DNA of 6,184 nt from Desulfoprunum sp. GTDB lineage: Bacteria > Desulfobacterota > Desulfobulbia > Desulfobulbales > Desulfocapsaceae. The position numbers and the translations under genes were made by a program. Each line of letters begins with the position of its first letter. Within the stretch, counting starts at the first letter, position 1. The stretch covers positions 1 through 6,184 of the forward strand of contig JAUYSF010000222.1 of NCBI GenBank assembly GCA_030696435.1, given 5' to 3'. Of this stretch, positions 3,924-6,184 are shown piece by piece. The notes beneath the pieces are model-generated. The model ran no database searches, was not told where the DNA came from, and saw only the letters and a list, made by a program, of their open reading frames with translations.

Positions 3924-6184
3924 GGGCAGTTGGCCTACCTGTCGCCTGAAATGACCGGCCGCATGAACCGGGTCGTCGATTATCGCACGGATATGTATTC
4001 GCTCGGGATCGTCTTCTACGAGATGCTCACCGGAGAACTCCCGTTTCACGCCGACGATGTCCTCGAATGGGTGCATTGCCATATCGCCCGTATGCCCCTG
4101 TCTCCGTCCGATCTCATCTCGTCAATCCCGTCGGTACTCTCCGCCATCGTGATGAAACTGCTTGCCAAAAACGCCGAGGAACGTTACCAGACGGCGCTTG
4201 GCCTGAAGTCCGATCTGGAACGATGTCTGGCTGCCTGGCAGGCCACGGGAGAGATTGAACCGTTTGCGGTCGGAGAAAACGATATCCCCGATCGCCTGCT
4301 GATCCCTCAGAAACTGTATGGCCGGGAAGACGACATCCGCACCCTGCATGCGATTTTTGATACGGTCATTGACCAGGGCACAACTGCGCTGGTCATGGTT
4401 GCCGGCTATTCGGGCATCGGCAAGACCTCACTGGTCAGGGAGCTCTACAAACCGGTTATCGACGCGAGCGGTTTTTTTGTCTCGGGCAAGTTCGATCAGT
4501 ACAAGCGCAATATCCCCTATCTGACGATTGCCGAAGCCTTCCGGGAGCTGATCCAACAGATTTTGACCGGGAGCGGAGAAGACATTGCCCTCTGGGGGGA
4601 GCAGTTCCAGGACACACTCGGCAGTAACGCCCAGCTTGTCATCGACGTTATTCCCCTCTTTGAGCTGATCATCGGCAAACAGCCACCGGTAGCGGAGCTC
4701 CCGCCGAGTGAGGAGCGAAACCGGTTCAACATGGTATTCAGGCAGTTCATTGGGGTTTTCACGGCAAAAGGGCATCCGCTGATGCTCTTTCTCGACGATC
4801 TTCAGTGGGTTGATCCGGCCAGCCTCAAGCTCATTGAGGATATCGTCACCCACGCCGAAACGCGCTATCTACTGCTGATCGGCGCATATCGGGACAACGA
4901 GGTCACCCCTTCCCATCCCCTGATGCTGACGCTGGACGAGATACGCAAAGATCGAACAAATCTGCGCACCATCACCCTGAGTCCCCTGTCCTTCGGAGAT
5001 CTGAGCCACCTGCTGGCCGATACGCTACACTCTACCCCGGAACGGCTTGAGCCGCTCACCGGCCTGGTATACAGCAAGACCTCCGGGAATCCCTTCTTTG
5101 CTCTTCAGTTTCTGATGACGCTCCATGGCGAGAAACTGCTGAATTTCGACGACCAGAAAGGTTGTTGGCGCTGGGACATCAATCGGATCAAGGCTCAGGG
5201 TTTTACCGATAACGTTGTGGATCTGGTGGTGGCAAAACTGCGCAGGCTCTCCGCCGAGGCGCAGGACGCCCTGAAACTGGCTGCCTGTATTGGCAATACG
5301 TTTGACCTCCATGCCCTGGCGGCGATCAGCGCCATCTCTGTCGAGAAACTCCGGGGGCATCTGTGGGAATCGCTGGCGGGGGGGCTGGTGCTGCTGGTCG
5401 ATGAGTCGACGTATGCCTTCCTGCATGACCGGGTCCAGCAGGCCGCCTATTCGCTTATCCCGGAGGCGGACCGCCAGGAGGTTCACCTGCGGATCGGGTG
5501 GCTCATGCTTGACCAGTCCTCGGCCACGGAGCTTGATGAACAGATCTTCGACATCGTTCACCAGCTCAACCTGGGGGCAGCGCTGCTCTCCGGTCAGGTC
5601 GAAAAACAGCGGGTGGCCGAACTCAACCTGCTTGCCGGCAGGAAGGCCAGGGCCTCCTCAGCCTTTGTTGCCGCCTTGAGCTATTTTTCCGCGGCTGCGG
5701 GTCTGTTGGGCGACGGGACATGGGAGGCGCACTACGTGTTGACCTTCGATATCTATAAAGAACTTGCCGTGGTCGAGTACCTGAACAGCAATTACGCCCA
5801 TTCGAGAGAGCTGATTGACCTGCTGCTGGGCAAGGCGCGGACCGATCTGGAAAAGGCGGAATTACACAACATATTGATTGTGCAATATACCCTGACGGCA
5901 AAGTATGCTGAGGCGATTCAATCCGGCCGAGAGGCGTTGCGATTGTTGCATATTGATGTGCCCGAGACCAACCTGAAGGAAGAGTTGAACACTCTGTTGG
6001 CCGAAAACGGGGAAATTCTGGGAGACAGGGGCATAGCATCGCTGATTGATGATCCGGAGATGTCTGATCCCGAAAAAATCGTCAGCCTGGAACTGCTGTC
6101 AAACATGGTCGTGCCGGCCCGCTATACGGACAGCACCCTGTTTGCCCTTGTTACGGTCCTTAATGTCAATATTTCACTGCGATT
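3639..6184 (+). CDS. Large pseudokinase-AAA ATPase-TPR-like signalling protein (N-terminal 848 residues; continues past window)
   Basis: An uninterrupted frame of 848 codons from ATG 3639 to the window edge, with no stop. It belongs to the family commonly annotated as trifunctional serine/threonine kinase / ATP-binding protein / sensor histidine kinase, usually well over 1,500 residues. Residues 1-200 match only the C-lobe of the kinase: HKN at 53-55 where HKD is expected, DFS at 74-76 in place of DFG, SPE at 102-104, then DYRTDMYSLG and HCHIAR. The N-lobe with glycine loop and lysine is absent, and a stop (TAG 3615-3617) lies in frame upstream, so this is probably a pseudokinase. IPQKLYGRE (222-230) opens the AAA/STAND-like ATPase: Walker A GYSGIGKT (256-263), Walker B LFLDD (383-387), IGAYRDNEV (414-422), GNPFFALQF, then FLHDRVQQAAYSLI (594-607). 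Helical TPR-like sequence follows from about 660. GAF and histidine-kinase domains would be expected beyond the window. The ribosome-binding site GGGA is eight bases before the ATG. Confidence 0.93.
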   Translation, partial: MTAEYSALSPREAQDGQLRDELRGAPMEPDRFLSLAIGITAALADIHRQHIIHKNINPATILFDHRTGTVTIGDFSSSSRLPCEYPTQESIYSLKGQLAYLSPEMTGRMNRVVDYRTDMYSLGIVFYEMLTGELPFHADDVLEWVHCHIARMPLSPSDLISSIPSVLSAIVMKLLAKNAEERYQTALGLKSDLERCLAAWQATGEIEPFAVGENDIPDRLLIPQKLYGREDDIRTLHAIFDTVIDQGTTALVMVAGYSGIGKTSLVRELYKPVIDASGFFVSGKFDQYKRNIPYLTIAEAFRELIQQILTGSGEDIALWGEQFQDTLGSNAQLVIDVIPLFELIIGKQPPVAELPPSEERNRFNMVFRQFIGVFTAKGHPLMLFLDDLQWVDPASLKLIEDIVTHAETRYLLLIGAYRDNEVTPSHPLMLTLDEIRKDRTNLRTITLSPLSFGDLSHLLADTLHSTPERLEPLTGLVYSKTSGNPFFALQFLMTLHGEKLLNFDDQKGCWRWDINRIKAQGFTDNVVDLVVAKLRRLSAEAQDALKLAACIGNTFDLHALAAISAISVEKLRGHLWESLAGGLVLLVDESTYAFLHDRVQQAAYSLIPEADRQEVHLRIGWLMLDQSSATELDEQIFDIVHQLNLGAALLSGQVEKQRVAELNLLAGRKARASSAFVAALSYFSAAAGLLGDGTWEAHYVLTFDIYKELAVVEYLNSNYAHSRELIDLLLGKARTDLEKAELHNILIVQYTLTAKYAEAIQSGREALRLLHIDVPETNLKEELNTLLAENGEILGDRGIASLIDDPEMSDPEKIVSLELLSNMVVPARYTDSTLFALVTVLNVNISLR
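4830..4879 (+). repeat. Second segment shared with the remnant gene (post-Walker B region)
   Basis: This stretch of the large gene recurs at 1769-1818 with two differences. The 10-mer CAGCCTCAAG that precedes it (4820-4829) is also present at 3914-3923; the distance between the two copies is 906 bases, exactly 302 codons. These are the breakpoints of the deletion seen in the remnant. Confidence 0.88.

Noticed and set aside
5025..5561. 178-codon frame on the - strand
   Set aside because: It mirrors a region of the large gene with clear family motifs on the + strand and shows none of its own.

Overview
The window is a signal-transduction locus from what looks like a free-living Gram-negative bacterium, with roughly half G+C content. 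A hemerythrin/HD-GYP protein, a σ54-type promoter, a very large kinase-like/ATPase sensor and an ATCGAA hexamer repeat would suit Desulfobacterota (the former Deltaproteobacteria) or a gammaproteobacterium. This placement is an inference; no taxonomic marker is present. All convincing genes lie on the + strand.

Layout. (1) Positions 2-1141 hold the 3' part of a response regulator ending in an HD-GYP cyclic-di-GMP phosphodiesterase domain. The frame is open to the left edge, and its first 45 codons read as the C-terminal end of a hemerythrin domain, so the protein looks like a hemerythrin-REC-HD-GYP fusion. (2) Positions 1142-1471 are mostly non-coding, with one tiny overlapping ORF, an imperfect inverted repeat and a σ70-like promoter. 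(3) Positions 1472-1831 hold a 119-codon frame that is a collapsed remnant of the large gene further downstream. Its first 99 codons match the start of that gene. It then jumps in frame over 906 bp to the region just after Walker B, at a shared 10-bp sequence. (4) Positions 1854-3125 encode a soluble REC-histidine kinase, closely spaced behind the remnant. (5) Positions 3126-3638 are a rich intergenic region with a textbook σ54 promoter, an upstream 7-3-7 inverted repeat, an extended -10 promoter, a hexamer tandem repeat, a cluster of GTTAC pentamers and a 15-bp palindrome. (6) From 3639 to the right edge runs a large open frame of 848 codons without a stop. It is the N-terminal part of the family often annotated as 'trifunctional serine/threonine kinase / ATP-binding protein / sensor histidine kinase'. 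Here the kinase part lacks its N-lobe and carries substitutions at catalytic positions, so it is probably a pseudokinase.

How the parts may work together. The hemerythrin fusion could link oxygen or redox state to cyclic-di-GMP breakdown. The REC-histidine kinase and the large ATPase protein are sensor/relay proteins. The duplicated 5' end suggests that a second large gene once stood directly before the REC-histidine kinase and was deleted internally, leaving its promoter, ribosome-binding site and first ~99 codons as a leader for the kinase gene. The intact copy appears to have its own σ54 control. The main points of interest are the hemerythrin fusion, the truncated pseudokinase, the deletion remnant with readable breakpoints, and the σ54 control region.
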